Origin: an uncultured Rhodospirillales bacterium
GTDB lineage: Bacteria; Pseudomonadota; Alphaproteobacteria; Acetobacterales; Acetobacteraceae
Direction of reading: 5' to 3'
NCBI GenBank assembly: GCA_903835235.1
Contig: CAILMF010000008.1
Location: forward strand, 1-64,000
DNA: 64,000 nt
Shown here: in pieces, positions 10,482-20,104 of the stretch
How the letters are laid out: the number at the start of each line of letters is the position of its first letter
Position numbering within the stretch: position 1 is the stretch's first letter
Position numbers and translations under genes: made by a program
Notes under the pieces: model-generated
Told to the model about the DNA's origin: nothing
Seen by the model: only the letters and a program-made list of their open reading frames with translations
The model's database searches: none

Positions 10482-11615
10482 CTATTCCGCCGCCAAGGCC
10501 CTGGCCTTCTCGGCGGCCTTCTCGGCCTCCATCTCCGCGGCCTTCTTCTCCACCAGGCCGACCAGGTGCTCCACCATCGCATTCTCGTCGATCGTGTGGT
10601 CGGTCTTGCCGGCGGCGTAGATCATGTGCCGCCCGGCGCCGCCACCGGTCAGGCCGATATCGGTCATCAGCGCCTCGCCCGGCCCGTTCACCACGCAGCC
10701 GATGATCGAAAGGCTGATCGGCGTCTCGATATGCGCCAGCCGGTCCTCCAGCTTCGCCACCGTCTCGATGACGTTGAAGCCCTGCCGGGCGCAGCTGGGG
10801 CAGGAGATGATCTTCACGCCGCGGTGGCGGATGCCCAGCGACTTCAGCATCTCCCAACCGACGTGCACCTCCTCCTCCGGCTCGGCACTCAGGGAGACGC
10901 GGAGCGTGTCACCGATGCCGGCCCAGAGCAGGTTGCCCATGCCGATGGCGCTCTTCACCGTGCCGGTCCGCTTGCCGCCGGCTTCGGTGATGCCGATGTG
11001 CAGCGGGTGGTCGCAGACTTCTGCGAGCTGCTGATAGGCGGCGACGGCCAGGAAAACGTCGCTGGCCTTCACGCTGATCTTGAACTCATGGAAGTCGTTC
11101 TGCAGCAGGTGGTCGGCGTGCCACAGCGCGCTTTCAACCAGAGCTTCCGGGTTGGGCTCGCCGTACTTGTCCAGCAGGTGCTTTTCCAGGCTGCCGCCAT
11201 TCACGCCGATGCGGATGGAACAGCCGTAGTCGCGCGCCGCCTTGACCACTTCCTTCACCCGCTCGGCGCTGCCGATATTGCCCGGGTTGATCCGCAGGCA
11301 GGCGGCGCCGGCCTTGGCGGCCTCGATGGCGCGGCGATAGTGGAAGTGGATATCGGCCACGATCGGCACGTTCACTTCGCGCACAATTTCTGCGAGTGCG
11401 GCGGTGGCTTCCGGCGTCGGGCAGGAAACCCGCACGATATCCACGCCCGCCACCTCGGCCCGGCGGATCTGGGCGATGGTCGCCGCGGCATCCTCGGTCG
11501 GCGTATTCGTCATGGTCTGCACCGTGATCGGCGCACCGCCGCCCACCGGCACCTTGCCGACCATGATCTGCCGCGACTTGCGGCGCTCGATATGCTGGTA
11601 GGGGCGATAGCTCAT
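10482..11615 (-). CDS. ispG: flavodoxin-dependent (E)-4-hydroxy-3-methylbut-2-enyl-diphosphate synthase
   Basis: IspG/GcpE signature: [38 protein letters not shown]. Confidence 0.97.
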   Translation of the reverse strand: MSYRPYQHIERRKSRQIMVGKVPVGGGAPITVQTMTNTPTEDAAATIAQIRRAEVAGVDIVRVSCPTPEATAALAEIVREVNVPIVADIHFHYRRAIEAAKAGAACLRINPGNIGSAERVKEVVKAARDYGCSIRIGVNGGSLEKHLLDKYGEPNPEALVESALWHADHLLQNDFHEFKISVKASDVFLAVAAYQQLAEVCDHPLHIGITEAGGKRTGTVKSAIGMGNLLWAGIGDTLRVSLSAEPEEEVHVGWEMLKSLGIRHRGVKIISCPSCARQGFNVIETVAKLEDRLAHIETPISLSIIGCVVNGPGEALMTDIGLTGGGAGRHMIYAAGKTDHTIDENAMVEHLVGLVEKKAAEMEAEKAAEKARALAAE

Positions 11616-11695
11616 CGGTCCGAAGGTCCCTCACGCTTGGCGCGCAATATGGCAGCACCCAGCGCCAGGCCCAAGCGTGCCGCGATGATTTTCGC

Positions 11696-12820
11696 CTATT
11701 GCGGCGGCTCGTAGGCCCGGTCTTCCGGGCGAACCGGGCGGGGCCGCGGTGCTGCCGGGCGCGGCGCCGTCGCCACGGTCGACGTCGGGGCGCCCGTGGC
11801 GCCGGTCGTCGGGGCCGCGGCAACCTGCGCCGAGGGCGCTTCGCCACTCGTCGCCACCACGGGCGTTGGATTGAAATTGCCGGCCTTCAGCCGCTCCGGG
11901 TCCATCGGAATATCCCGCTTGACCGAAGTATTGGCCGGAAAGGCCGGGATCGGCAGGCCATCGACCACAATCTCGGTGCCCGCGGCATAGCCGATGGTCA
12001 GCATCAGGCCGCTCTGCGGCGGAATCTGCAACGTCTCGCCCGCCTTCAGCAGCCGGTTCACCAGGCTGGTGTTGGTGGTGCGGTCGCGCAGGCTGACCCA
12101 GGTATCCGCCTTCGCGCGCAGCGAGATGCGGGATTCATCCGGCCGCGGCGTCGGCGGAATCGCCAGGCTCGGCGCTGCCGGGTTCGCCAGGGTCATGGAC
12201 GGCATGGTCGGCGCCGTCGCGGCAATGGCGGAGGGCGGCCCCGGCGGCAGGGTTCCGGCCGGGCGCTGTTGCCCCGGCTGCTGCAGGGCGCCGGCAATCA
12301 GCGCCCCAGCGGCCGGCGGCAGGTTGCTTGGCAGTGGCGGCTGGGCGGGACCACGCGCCGCCTGCTCCAGCCGGGCCGGCATCGGCGGCACGGTATCCAC
12401 CGTGCGGGTACCGCTGCCCGACCACTGGAACCAGGCCATGTAGGCACCGACAACCAGCACCACGCCGGCCATGACCACCACGCCGGCGGGAATGCCACGC
12501 TCGGGAACGGGCTCGGGGAAGATCAGGTCGGTGCGGCGTTGCGGCGCCGAGGAAGCGGCCTCACGGAAGCGGCGGACCATGTCGTCATCGTCCAGCCCCA
12601 GCGCCCGGGCATAGGTGCGGACGAAGCCCAGCACATAGGCCGGCGCCGGCAACTCGCGCACCCGGCCTTCCTCCAGCGCCGCCAGGTAGACCCGGCGAAT
12701 GCGAAGGCTGGCGGCCATGTCCTCGATGGACAGGCCAAGGGCGATGCGCGCATCGCGCAGTTGTTCCCCGAGCCGAGCGGCTTCGCCGGCAGAGGGGTCA
12801 GGTCGGGAAAGGCGCTTCAT
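11696..12820 (-). CDS. RodZ-like protein: N-terminal HTH, TM segment, C-terminal DUF4115
   Basis: LGEQLRDARIALGLSIEDMAASLRIRRVYLAALEEGR HTH; hydrophobic segment; DTWVSLRDRTTNTSLVNRLLKAGETLQIP (DUF4115). Confidence 0.88.
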   Translation of the reverse strand: MKRLSRPDPSAGEAARLGEQLRDARIALGLSIEDMAASLRIRRVYLAALEEGRVRELPAPAYVLGFVRTYARALGLDDDDMVRRFREAASSAPQRRTDLIFPEPVPERGIPAGVVVMAGVVLVVGAYMAWFQWSGSGTRTVDTVPPMPARLEQAARGPAQPPLPSNLPPAAGALIAGALQQPGQQRPAGTLPPGPPSAIAATAPTMPSMTLANPAAPSLAIPPTPRPDESRISLRAKADTWVSLRDRTTNTSLVNRLLKAGETLQIPPQSGLMLTIGYAAGTEIVVDGLPIPAFPANTSVKRDIPMDPERLKAGNFNPTPVVATSGEAPSAQVAAAPTTGATGAPTSTVATAPRPAAPRPRPVRPEDRAYEPPQ

Positions 12821-13013
12821 GTGGGACACGCACCTGCGATGTAGCGCGTGGATTGGCCCAGATCAAAGCGAATCACAACAAGCGGCGTGTGTTTCATCGG
12901 GTCGACACGACTCGGTAAACCCGCAGGAAATCTGGACGTTCTCATGGAATATCAAGACCGCCGCCTAGTCCGTTGGCAATGAGAATACCACGCAATATAT
13001 TCCATCTACAGTA

Positions 13014-14069
13014 TTAACTATTATTCATCTGGGCGCGCCGCGCATCCAGCGCCGCCGCGGCCTGGGCCATCAGTTCAGCCATGATCTCGGCCGCCGGCTG
13101 CTCCTTGCCCACCATGCCGACCGACTGGCCCGCCATCAGGCTGCCCTGCTCGACATCGCCGTCGATCACCGCGCGCCGCAGCGCCCCGGCCCAGAAATGC
13201 TCGATCTCCAGCTGGGCCGCGTCCTTGGCCACCTCGCCGGCCAGGAAGCGCGCCAGCACCTTGGCCTGATGCTCGACGAAGCGCTTGGTGCCCTCGTTCT
13301 GCAAGGCGCGCACCGGAATCACCGGGAAGCGCTCATCCAGCTGCACCGTGGGCATGGCGTCCCGCGCATTGCCGCGCAGGAAGGCCTGCTTGAACTTCGG
13401 GTGGGCAATGCTCTCGGTGGCGCAGACGAAGCGCGTGCCCAGCTGCACCCCGGCGGCGCCCATCTCCAGGTAGGAGAGGATCGCCTCGCCGCGGCCGATG
13501 CCGCCGGCGACGAAGACCGGCACGTCGCGCACATGCGGCAGGATTTCCTGCGCCAGCACGGTCAGGCTCACCGGGCCGATATGCCCGCCGGCCTCGCTGC
13601 CCTCGATCACCAGCGCATCCGCGCCTGACCGCACCAGCTTTTTTGCCAGGGCCAGCGCGGGCGCAAAGCAAACGACCTTGGCCCCGCCTTCCTTGGCCTT
13701 CTTGATGGCACCGCCCGGCGGAATGCCACCGGCGAAGACGATGTGCCCCACCTTGGCTTCCAGGCAGACATCCACCAGCTGGTCCAGCCGCGGATGCATG
13801 GTGATCAGGTTCACCCCGAACGGCTTCTGCGTCAGCGCCTGGGTGCCGGCGATCTCCTGCGCCAGCCGGTCCGGCTCCATCGCACCGCAGGCGATCACGC
13901 CAAAGGCACCGGCATTGCTCAGCGCCGCCACCAGGTTGCGCTCGCTGACCCAGCTCATCGCCCCGCCCATCACCGCGTAGCGCGTGCCCAGGAAGGCTGC
14001 GCCGCGCGCCATCAGCCGGTCGATCCCGGGCATTCCGGGGGACGACATATCGGAGGACATCTCGTTCAT
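13014..14069 (-). CDS. nitronate monooxygenase-family flavoprotein (2-nitropropane dioxygenase-like)
   Basis: GGAMSWVSERNLVAALSNAGAFGVI; GSEAGGHIG; VAGGIGRGEAI; QLGTRFVCATE. Confidence 0.9.
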   Translation of the reverse strand: MNEMSSDMSSPGMPGIDRLMARGAAFLGTRYAVMGGAMSWVSERNLVAALSNAGAFGVIACGAMEPDRLAQEIAGTQALTQKPFGVNLITMHPRLDQLVDVCLEAKVGHIVFAGGIPPGGAIKKAKEGGAKVVCFAPALALAKKLVRSGADALVIEGSEAGGHIGPVSLTVLAQEILPHVRDVPVFVAGGIGRGEAILSYLEMGAAGVQLGTRFVCATESIAHPKFKQAFLRGNARDAMPTVQLDERFPVIPVRALQNEGTKRFVEHQAKVLARFLAGEVAKDAAQLEIEHFWAGALRRAVIDGDVEQGSLMAGQSVGMVGKEQPAAEIMAELMAQAAAALDARRAQMNNS

Positions 14070-15289
14070 GCGGCGGGTCCGTCCAGGCCATAGGCGGTGT
14101 GCAGCGCGCGCACCGCAAGTTCCGTGTAATCGGCGGCCACCAGCACGCTGACCTTGATCTCGCTGGTGGAGATCACCTGGATGTTGATCCCCTTCTCCGC
14201 CAGCGTGCGGAACATGGTGGTGGCCACCCCGGCATGGCTGCGCATGCCGATGCCGACGACGCTGATCTTGGCCACGTCCGGGTCGGCCAGGATCGCCTCG
14301 AACCCCACCTCGCCCTTCGCCTTCTCCAGCGCGTCCTGCGCCCGGGCCAGGTCGGCGCGGCCGACCGTGAAGGTCATGTCCGTGCTGCCATCGGCGCCCA
14401 GGTTCTGCACGATCATGTCCACGTTGACATTGGCGCCGGCCAGCAGCCCGAACACGGTGGCGGCAATGCCCGGCCGGTCCGGCACGCGGCGCAGCGTCAC
14501 CTTGGCCTCGTCGCGGGAATAGGCGATGCCGGAAACAATCGGCTTTTCCATGATCTCGTCCTCGTCAACCACCAGGCTGCCCGGCTTGTCTTCAAAGCTG
14601 GAAAGCACCTGCACCCGCACGCGGGCCTTCATCGCCATCTCGACACTGCGGGTCTGCAGCACCTTGGCACCGACGCTGGCCAGCTCCAGCATCTCCTCAT
14701 AGCTGATGCGGTCCAGCTTGCGCGCCCGCGGCACCATCCGCGGGTCCGTGGTGTAGATGCCGTCCACATCCGTATATATGTCGCAACGGTCGGCCTTGAT
14801 CGCCGCCGCCAGCACCACGGCGGACAGGTCGCTGCCGCCGCGGCCCAGGGTGGAAACCCGGCCATCCGGCGCCACGCCCTGGAACCCCGCCACCACCGGC
14901 ACCTCGCCGGCCTGCATCCGGGCGATCAGGGTCGCGCCCTCCACCTCGGTCACCCGGGCCTTGCCATGGGCGTCGTCGGTGCGGATCGGCACCTGCCAGC
15001 CCTGCCAGGACCGCGCCTGCACGCCCACGGACTGCAACGCTATCGCCAGCAGGCCGATCGTCACCTGCTCACCCGTTGCGACCACCACATCATATTCGCG
15101 CGGGTCATGCAGCGGCGAGAGGTCCTGGCACCATTTGACCAGCTGGTTCGTTGTACCCGCCATGGCGGAGACGACGACAGCCACCTCGTTGCCGGCATCG
15201 ACTTCCCGTTTCACCCGGTTGGCGACGTTGCGGATACGGTCCAGGTCGGCCATCGAGGTGCCGCCGAATTTCATGACGATGCGGGACAT
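14066..15289 (-). CDS. lysC: aspartate kinase
   Basis: MSRIVMKFGGTSMADLDRIRNVA; LGRGGSDLSAVVLAAA; two ACT-type regions. Confidence 0.97.
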   Translation of the reverse strand: MSRIVMKFGGTSMADLDRIRNVANRVKREVDAGNEVAVVVSAMAGTTNQLVKWCQDLSPLHDPREYDVVVATGEQVTIGLLAIALQSVGVQARSWQGWQVPIRTDDAHGKARVTEVEGATLIARMQAGEVPVVAGFQGVAPDGRVSTLGRGGSDLSAVVLAAAIKADRCDIYTDVDGIYTTDPRMVPRARKLDRISYEEMLELASVGAKVLQTRSVEMAMKARVRVQVLSSFEDKPGSLVVDEDEIMEKPIVSGIAYSRDEAKVTLRRVPDRPGIAATVFGLLAGANVNVDMIVQNLGADGSTDMTFTVGRADLARAQDALEKAKGEVGFEAILADPDVAKISVVGIGMRSHAGVATTMFRTLAEKGINIQVISTSEIKVSVLVAADYTELAVRALHTAYGLDGPAA

Positions 15290-15409
15290 GGTGTGTCTTC
15301 AGTCTTGAGCGGCTGGCCCGGCGGTTGCGGTTCTGCGCGGCAGGGCGGAAAAGGGCGGGCAGCAATACCGGGGCAGGCGGCGCCCTGCAACACAGAGAGA
15401 GCGCATGCC

Positions 15410-16141
15410 ATGAACGGAACAGCCTCGGCGACCGAAATCGCCAAGTTCGACGAGATCGCGGCGGAGTGGTGGGACCCCCAGGGCCCCATGGCACCGCTGC
15501 ACCGGATGCACCCGACCCGGATGGAATGGGTCATCGCCAGCATCTGCGCCACCCTGGCGCGGGATGCCAACCTGCCCCTGCCCCTGGCCGGGCTGCGCAT
15601 CCTGGATGTCGGCTGCGGTGCCGGGCTGGTGGCGGAATCCCTGGCCAAGGCCGGCGCCGAGGTGACCGGCCTGGACGCCGCGGCCGAAGCGCTGGGCGTG
15701 GCCCGGCAGCATGCCGCGGCCGGTGGCCTGGTCATCGACTACCGCAACGGCACGCCCGAATCCCTGCTGGCCGAAGGGGTCGCCCCCTTCGACGTGGTGA
15801 CCGCGCTGGAGGTGGTGGAGCATGTGACCGACCGCGCCGCCTTCTGCGCCGGGCTGGCCGGCCTGGCCAGGCCGGCGGGGCTGGTGGTGCTCTCCACCCT
15901 CAACCGCACCGTGCGCTCCCTGCTGACCGCCAAGATCGCCGCGGAATACCTGCTGCGCTGGCTGCCCGCGGGCACGCATGACTGGAACGGCTTCGTCCGC
16001 CCGGCCGAACTGGGCGCCGACTGCCGCACCGCCGGGCTGCATGTGCGGCGCATCGCCGGCATCGGCCTGGCGCCGGGCGGCGGCTGGCGGATCAGCAAGG
16101 ATGTCGGGGTCAACTACCTGATGCTGGCCCAAAAGGCCTGA
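15410..16141 (+). CDS. ubiG: bifunctional 2-polyprenyl-6-hydroxyphenol methylase / 3-demethylubiquinol 3-O-methyltransferase
   Basis: FDEIAAEWWDPQGPMAPLHRMHPTRMEWV; ILDVGCGAGLVAE; STLNRT; LPAGTHDWNGFV. Confidence 0.95.
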   Translation: MNGTASATEIAKFDEIAAEWWDPQGPMAPLHRMHPTRMEWVIASICATLARDANLPLPLAGLRILDVGCGAGLVAESLAKAGAEVTGLDAAAEALGVARQHAAAGGLVIDYRNGTPESLLAEGVAPFDVVTALEVVEHVTDRAAFCAGLAGLARPAGLVVLSTLNRTVRSLLTAKIAAEYLLRWLPAGTHDWNGFVRPAELGADCRTAGLHVRRIAGIGLAPGGGWRISKDVGVNYLMLAQKA

Positions 16142-16500
16142 TCAACGGCGGGTCTGCCCGGTCAGCCGGCCGCTGCTGTCATAGTGGTAGGTGGTATCGC
16201 CGCGGGTCTCGGCCCGCCCGGTCTGCCGGCCCGATTGGTCATAGAACTGGGTGGTGTCGCCGCGGCGCTCCGCCCGGCCGGTCTGCCGGCCTGACTGGTC
16301 GTAGAAGCGGGTGGTGTCGTCCCGCGTCTCGGCGCGGCCGGTCTGCCGGCCGGACGGGTCGTAGTAGCGGGTGGTGTCGTCGCGCCGCTCGGCCCGGCCA
16401 TTCTGCCGGCCGCTGGGGTCGTAGTAGCGGGTGGTGTCGTCCTTGGTTTCCGCCCGGCCCAGCTGGCGCCCGGAGGAATCATAGTCCCGCGTGGTGAAGT
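16142..16500. repeat. ~6 x 60-bp in-frame tandem repeat
   Basis: Period of exactly 60 bp (e.g. ...CGGCCGGTCTGCCGGCC...GTCGTAG(T/A)AGCGGGTGGTGTCGTC...). Confidence 0.9.
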
Positions 16501-16570
16501 CCTTCTGCGCCCAGGCCGGCGAGGCCAGCAGGGGCGCGGCCAGCAGCGCCAGCAGCAGCCACCTAGCCAT
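16142..16570 (-). CDS. secreted protein of ~6 tandem 20-aa YD/RHS-like repeats
   Basis: Signal peptide MARWLLLALLAAPLLASPAWA, then repeats of YDxSGRxxGRAExRxDTTRY. Stop codon abuts the ubiG stop. Confidence 0.8.
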   Translation of the reverse strand: MARWLLLALLAAPLLASPAWAQKDFTTRDYDSSGRQLGRAETKDDTTRYYDPSGRQNGRAERRDDTTRYYDPSGRQTGRAETRDDTTRFYDQSGRQTGRAERRGDTTQFYDQSGRQTGRAETRGDTTYHYDSSGRLTGQTRR

Positions 16571-17051
16571 CGGCGCGGGGCACCCAGGGAATTTGGGCAA
16601 TGTCGATCCCCTCCTCCTTCAGCGCCTCGGCTTCCTCCGAGGAGGCTTCGCCATAGATGCCGCGGGCCTTGGTCTCGCCCAGGTGGATCTTGCGGGCTTC
16701 CTCGGCGAATTCGGCGCCGACATATTCGCATTTCTGCTCCACCTCGGCCCGCACCCGCTGCAGCAGCGCCACCAGCTGGGCAGGCACAGGGCCGGCCAGG
16801 GCCTGGGGCTGCGGCGGTGCTGGCACCGGCGGGGCGGGCGGCGTGGGCGCTTCGGCCGGCGCCACCTTGATGCGCGCCGGGCGGCCCTTCTTCGGAATCG
16901 CCGGCGCCATCAGCGCGCGGCTCACCTTGGGGCTGCCGCAGGTCGGGCATTCCACGAAGCCCGCCTTGGCCTGCTTGTCGAAGGCGTCGCTGTCCTTGAA
17001 CCAACCGTCGAAGCCATGGCCGTCGGCGCACCGCAACTGGTAGTGGATCAT
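16563..17051 (-). CDS. DUF1178 family protein
   Basis: MIHYQLRCADGHGFDGWFKDSDAFDKQAKAGFVECPTCGSPKVSRALMAPAI. Confidence 0.9.
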   Translation of the reverse strand: MIHYQLRCADGHGFDGWFKDSDAFDKQAKAGFVECPTCGSPKVSRALMAPAIPKKGRPARIKVAPAEAPTPPAPPVPAPPQPQALAGPVPAQLVALLQRVRAEVEQKCEYVGAEFAEEARKIHLGETKARGIYGEASSEEAEALKEEGIDIAQIPWVPRADG

Positions 17052-17151
17052 GCCCGCTGTCCCTGGGCCCCTGAGTGGGCACCCCGCGCGCAATTTGGCA
17101 CTCGCGGTCGCGGAGTGCCAGCCCCTTCAGCGACGGATCGATGACAGGCCA

Positions 17152-17409
17152 TCAGCCAGCCAGCAGCGCGTCCAGCTTGCCGGCGCGGTCCAGCGCCACC
17201 AGGTCGTCGCAGCCGCCGATGTGCTGGCCAGCGATGAAGATCTGCGGCACCGAGGACCGGCCGCCGGACCGCTCCATGGCGGTGCGGCGCGCCGCCGAAC
17301 CGCCGGGCGCGTCGTGTTCGACATAGGGCGCGCCCTTGCTGTCCAGCAGCGCCTTCGCCCGGTCGCAATAGGGGCAGAAGTATTGGGTGTAGATTTCGAT
17401 CTCGGCCAT
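17152..17409 (-). CDS. grxC: glutaredoxin 3
   Basis: CPYC active site; SVPQIFIAGQHIGGCDDL. Confidence 0.94.
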   Translation of the reverse strand: MAEIEIYTQYFCPYCDRAKALLDSKGAPYVEHDAPGGSAARRTAMERSGGRSSVPQIFIAGQHIGGCDDLVALDRAGKLDALLAG

Positions 17410-17471
17410 GCCGCAGATTTGGCGCGCCGCCGCCCGCGGTCAAGCCCGCAGCGGCGGCCACCGCAGCCGGG

Positions 17472-17693
17472 CTACCCCGCGAAGACCACGCCGATGCCGG
17501 CCACCACCGCGAACACCATGGCCAGCGCGGTCAAGGCGCGCAGCAGGTCGCCAAGGGCCATGGCGCTGCGCCGGTCCGGGCGAGCCTGCGGCGCCGGCAT
17601 GGCAAAGGGTGAACCGGCCATGATCGCGCGGTCCAGCTCTTCATCGGTATTGTAGCGGTGACGGTGGGAGCGGGAGCGGCCATCGAGCGGCAT
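17472..17693 (-). CDS. small putative membrane protein
   Basis: 73-aa ORF with C-terminal hydrophobic stretch ALTALAMVFAVVAGIGVVFAG. Confidence 0.45.
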   Translation of the reverse strand: MPLDGRSRSHRHRYNTDEELDRAIMAGSPFAMPAPQARPDRRSAMALGDLLRALTALAMVFAVVAGIGVVFAG

Positions 17694-18051
17694 GATAATT
17701 TCCGTTCTGGATCAATGCACTGGCGGCAAATCCTTGCCGCTGATGTGAGCATGCCCGGGAAATCCTACCGAACTCTTACCGCCGCTGCCGGCCTGCTGCG
17801 GTGCGGCAAAAACATCACGTTGCCGCTGCACGCCTCCGCGCCGGCACCCGCCGCCCCCAGCTCCGCTCGACGCCATGCTGCCGGCCGCCCGCTGGGTCGC
17901 CCGCTGGGTCGCGTCGCGGCCCCTCCCCCCTGGAACTGGTGCGGGTCGCCATCCAACGCTGGATCGTCGGCCGCGCCGCCACGCATTTTGCCGCGCCCGC
18001 ACCACCGCGAAATGGGTTAAGCTTTGTCGACCATGGGGCGGGAGGTGCCGA

Positions 18052-18717
18052 ATGCGTGCGTGGGTCGTAGCTTTCCTGATCAGCCTGTCGCCGCTGCCGG
18101 GTCTGGCCCAGCCGGCGCCGGCCCCTGCCCCTGCCCCTGCCCCTGCCACCGCTCCAGCCCCCGCCACGCCCCCGGCCACATCCCCCGGCCCTGGCGCGAC
18201 CACCGCGCCGGCACCGGCCGCGGGCGCCCGCCCCCGCTCGGAGGCGCAGCAGACGCAGCAGGACCGGATGCGCGTCTGCAACAACGAGGCCTCCGCCCGC
18301 AGCCTGGCCGCCGACGCGCGCCGCGACTTCATGCGGGAATGCCTGGCCGGGCGCATGCCACCGGCCGCCGAGGCCGCCCCGGCCGCCGCCCCCACCCAGC
18401 AGGACCGCATGCGGCGCTGCAACGCCGACGCCACCGCCCGCAACCTGACCGGTGAACCGCGCCGCAGCTTCATGAGCAGCTGTCTCTCCGGCAGCCCGGC
18501 CGCCACGGGGCGGCCCTCCCCGGCGGGCAACTCGGCCACGACCTACCCCAACGAAGCCGCCGCCCGCACCGGCTGCGCCGACGACACGGTGGTCTGGGGC
18601 AACAGCGACACCCGGGTCTTCCACCTGGCGGGGTCACGCTTCTACGGCAAGACCCAGGATGGCGCCTACCTGTGCCGCAGCGCGGCCGAGCTTGCCGGCT
18701 ACCGCGCGGCGCGCTGA
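18052..18717 (+). CDS. secreted protein with Pro/Ala linker, two PsiF repeats and an extra C-terminal domain
   Basis: Signal peptide; (AP)n linker; two copies of TQQDRMRxCNxxAxxRxLxxxxRRxFMxxCL; C-terminal TYPNEAAARTGCADDTVVWGNSDTRVFHLAGSRFYGKTQDGAYLC. Confidence 0.8.
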   Translation: MRAWVVAFLISLSPLPGLAQPAPAPAPAPAPATAPAPATPPATSPGPGATTAPAPAAGARPRSEAQQTQQDRMRVCNNEASARSLAADARRDFMRECLAGRMPPAAEAAPAAAPTQQDRMRRCNADATARNLTGEPRRSFMSSCLSGSPAATGRPSPAGNSATTYPNEAAARTGCADDTVVWGNSDTRVFHLAGSRFYGKTQDGAYLCRSAAELAGYRAAR

Positions 18718-18845
18718 CACCCGAGGGGCCTTGCTCCACAGCCGGTCAGCCGCTCACTGGAGCGTCCGGCAGGCTCCAGCCCGTTGTATGAGCGGCTCAT
18801 TCACGCCGCCGATGGCCCCACCGGCGCCGGCCAGACCCTGGAATC

Positions 18846-18931
18846 TGATCGTCGCAGGCGGAAGCGCCGTAGACGTGAATCGCACGACAAAACAAACAGC
18901 AGGAGGCTGCCAGGCGCTGCTGTCTGCGCCG
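18846..18931 (+). repeat. dispersed ~85-bp repeat, copy 1
   Basis: TGATCGTCgCAGGCGGAAGCGCCgtAGACGTGAATCgCACGACAaAACAA...CAGGCGCT...TCTGCGCCG; inverted copy at 54917-55000. Confidence 0.75.
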
Positions 18932-19051
18932 CAGGGACCCTACAGAACCATTCGCTCTCACTGAAACAGTGTGAGCGGATTTCGTGGTTTCTTTTCAATG
19001 GGTTGCAGAGCAGGACATCCGTTCTGCTGGGTCCATCCGAACGGATATTGC

Positions 19052-19459
19052 TCAGCCAGTCCGGCCCAGCTCGGCCGCCACTTCCTCCGCGTGGCGCATC
19101 ACCTCGTCGCCGGTCTTGTTCCAGGTGGTGATGCCGCCGACCATCAGAACCTGGACCAGCCCCTCGGCCAGTTCCGGCAAGGTCAGCCCCAGGCGGATGG
19201 CGTTGGCGGCATGCGCCTTGGCGCCGCGATTCTGCCCCACCAGCGTGTCCAGCAGCGCGAAGACCAGTTCCTTGGTCTTCAGGTCCAGTGCGCCGCCCTC
19301 GGCGCGGTCGCGCATCAGCCCCGCGCGCATCAGGCCATAGCCGGCGAAGGCTTCCGGCGCATGGGCGATCATGGTGCGGAAGCTGTCGGGCACCCGGCCA
19401 TGGGTCTTTTCGAAATTGGCCAGGCCAGCGGCCACGGCCTGGTCGGTCAGCTCGGTCAT
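19052..19459 (-). CDS. carboxymuconolactone decarboxylase family protein (AhpD-like)
   Basis: DLKTKELVFALLDTLVGQNRGAKAHAANAIRLGLTLPELAEGLVQVLMVGGITTWNKTGDEV. Confidence 0.8.
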   Translation of the reverse strand: MTELTDQAVAAGLANFEKTHGRVPDSFRTMIAHAPEAFAGYGLMRAGLMRDRAEGGALDLKTKELVFALLDTLVGQNRGAKAHAANAIRLGLTLPELAEGLVQVLMVGGITTWNKTGDEVMRHAEEVAAELGRTG

Positions 19460-19582
19460 CGCGGTTCCCCTCGGCGCTGCGTGGCGCCAGGGTGGGCCGG
19501 CCAGGCCGCAACGCGCAAGCCGGGCGCTTTCGTCTCGCGGCAGGGTCGATCTATAAGCGAGGGATCAACCGGAGAGCCCGCC

Positions 19583-20002
19583 ATGGGATTGTTCGACCAG
19601 ATCGCCGGCGCCGCCATTGGCGCGTTGCAGCAGCAGGTGGCGGGGGCGGCCCCGGCAGCGGGCGGCGGCGCGGCCATCCAGGCCATCATGCAGCTGGTGC
19701 AGCAGCAGGGTGGGCTGCACGGCCTGCTGGACAAGCTGCGCGGCGGCGGCCTGGCCGAGGTGGTGCAGTCCTGGATCGGCACCGGCGCCAACCAGCCGGT
19801 CAGCCCGGCCCAGCTGAGCACCGCGCTGGGCGACCAGCAGGTGGGCCAACTGGCCGGCGCCGCCGGGATGGCACCGCAGGAGCTGCTGGGCATGCTGTCG
19901 CAGCATCTGCCCGGCCTGGTGGACCAGCTTTCCCCCGGTGGCGAATTGCCGCATGACATGGCCGGCCTGCTGCAGGCGGGGCTGAACCTGCTGCATCGCT
20001 GA
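19583..20002 (+). CDS. YidB-family (DUF937) protein
   Basis: MGLFDQIAGAAIGAL...WIGTGANQPVSPAQLSTALGDQQVGQLAGAAGMAPQELLGMLSQHLPGLVDQLSPGGELP. Confidence 0.88.
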   Translation: MGLFDQIAGAAIGALQQQVAGAAPAAGGGAAIQAIMQLVQQQGGLHGLLDKLRGGGLAEVVQSWIGTGANQPVSPAQLSTALGDQQVGQLAGAAGMAPQELLGMLSQHLPGLVDQLSPGGELPHDMAGLLQAGLNLLHR

Positions 20003-20008
20003 GGCGAT

Positions 20009-20038
20009 ATCCGTCCGGATGCCCGCATCAGGACGGAT
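20009..20038 (+). terminator. stem-loop downstream of yidB-like gene
   Basis: ATCCGTCC-N14-GGACGGAT perfect 8-bp stem, no clear T tract. Confidence 0.4.
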
Positions 20039-20067
20039 GCCCTGCCCTGGTTTCAATACGTCATGGA

Positions 20068-20087
20068 GCACCATGCGCGCATGGTGC
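20068..20087. promoter_or_regulatory. perfect 20-bp palindrome upstream of alpha/beta hydrolase
   Basis: GCACCATGCGCGCATGGTGC. Confidence 0.5.
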
Positions 20088-20104
20088 CCTGAGGGAGCAC
20101 CGCC

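Noticed and set aside
14099-15409. + strand N-terminal extension of the UbiG ORF
   Set aside because: Antisense to lysC; UbiG homology begins at MNGTASATEIAKF (15410).
18971-19582. N-terminal extension of the YidB-like ORF
   Set aside because: Antisense to the carboxymuconolactone decarboxylase gene; conserved start is MGLFDQIAG at 19583.
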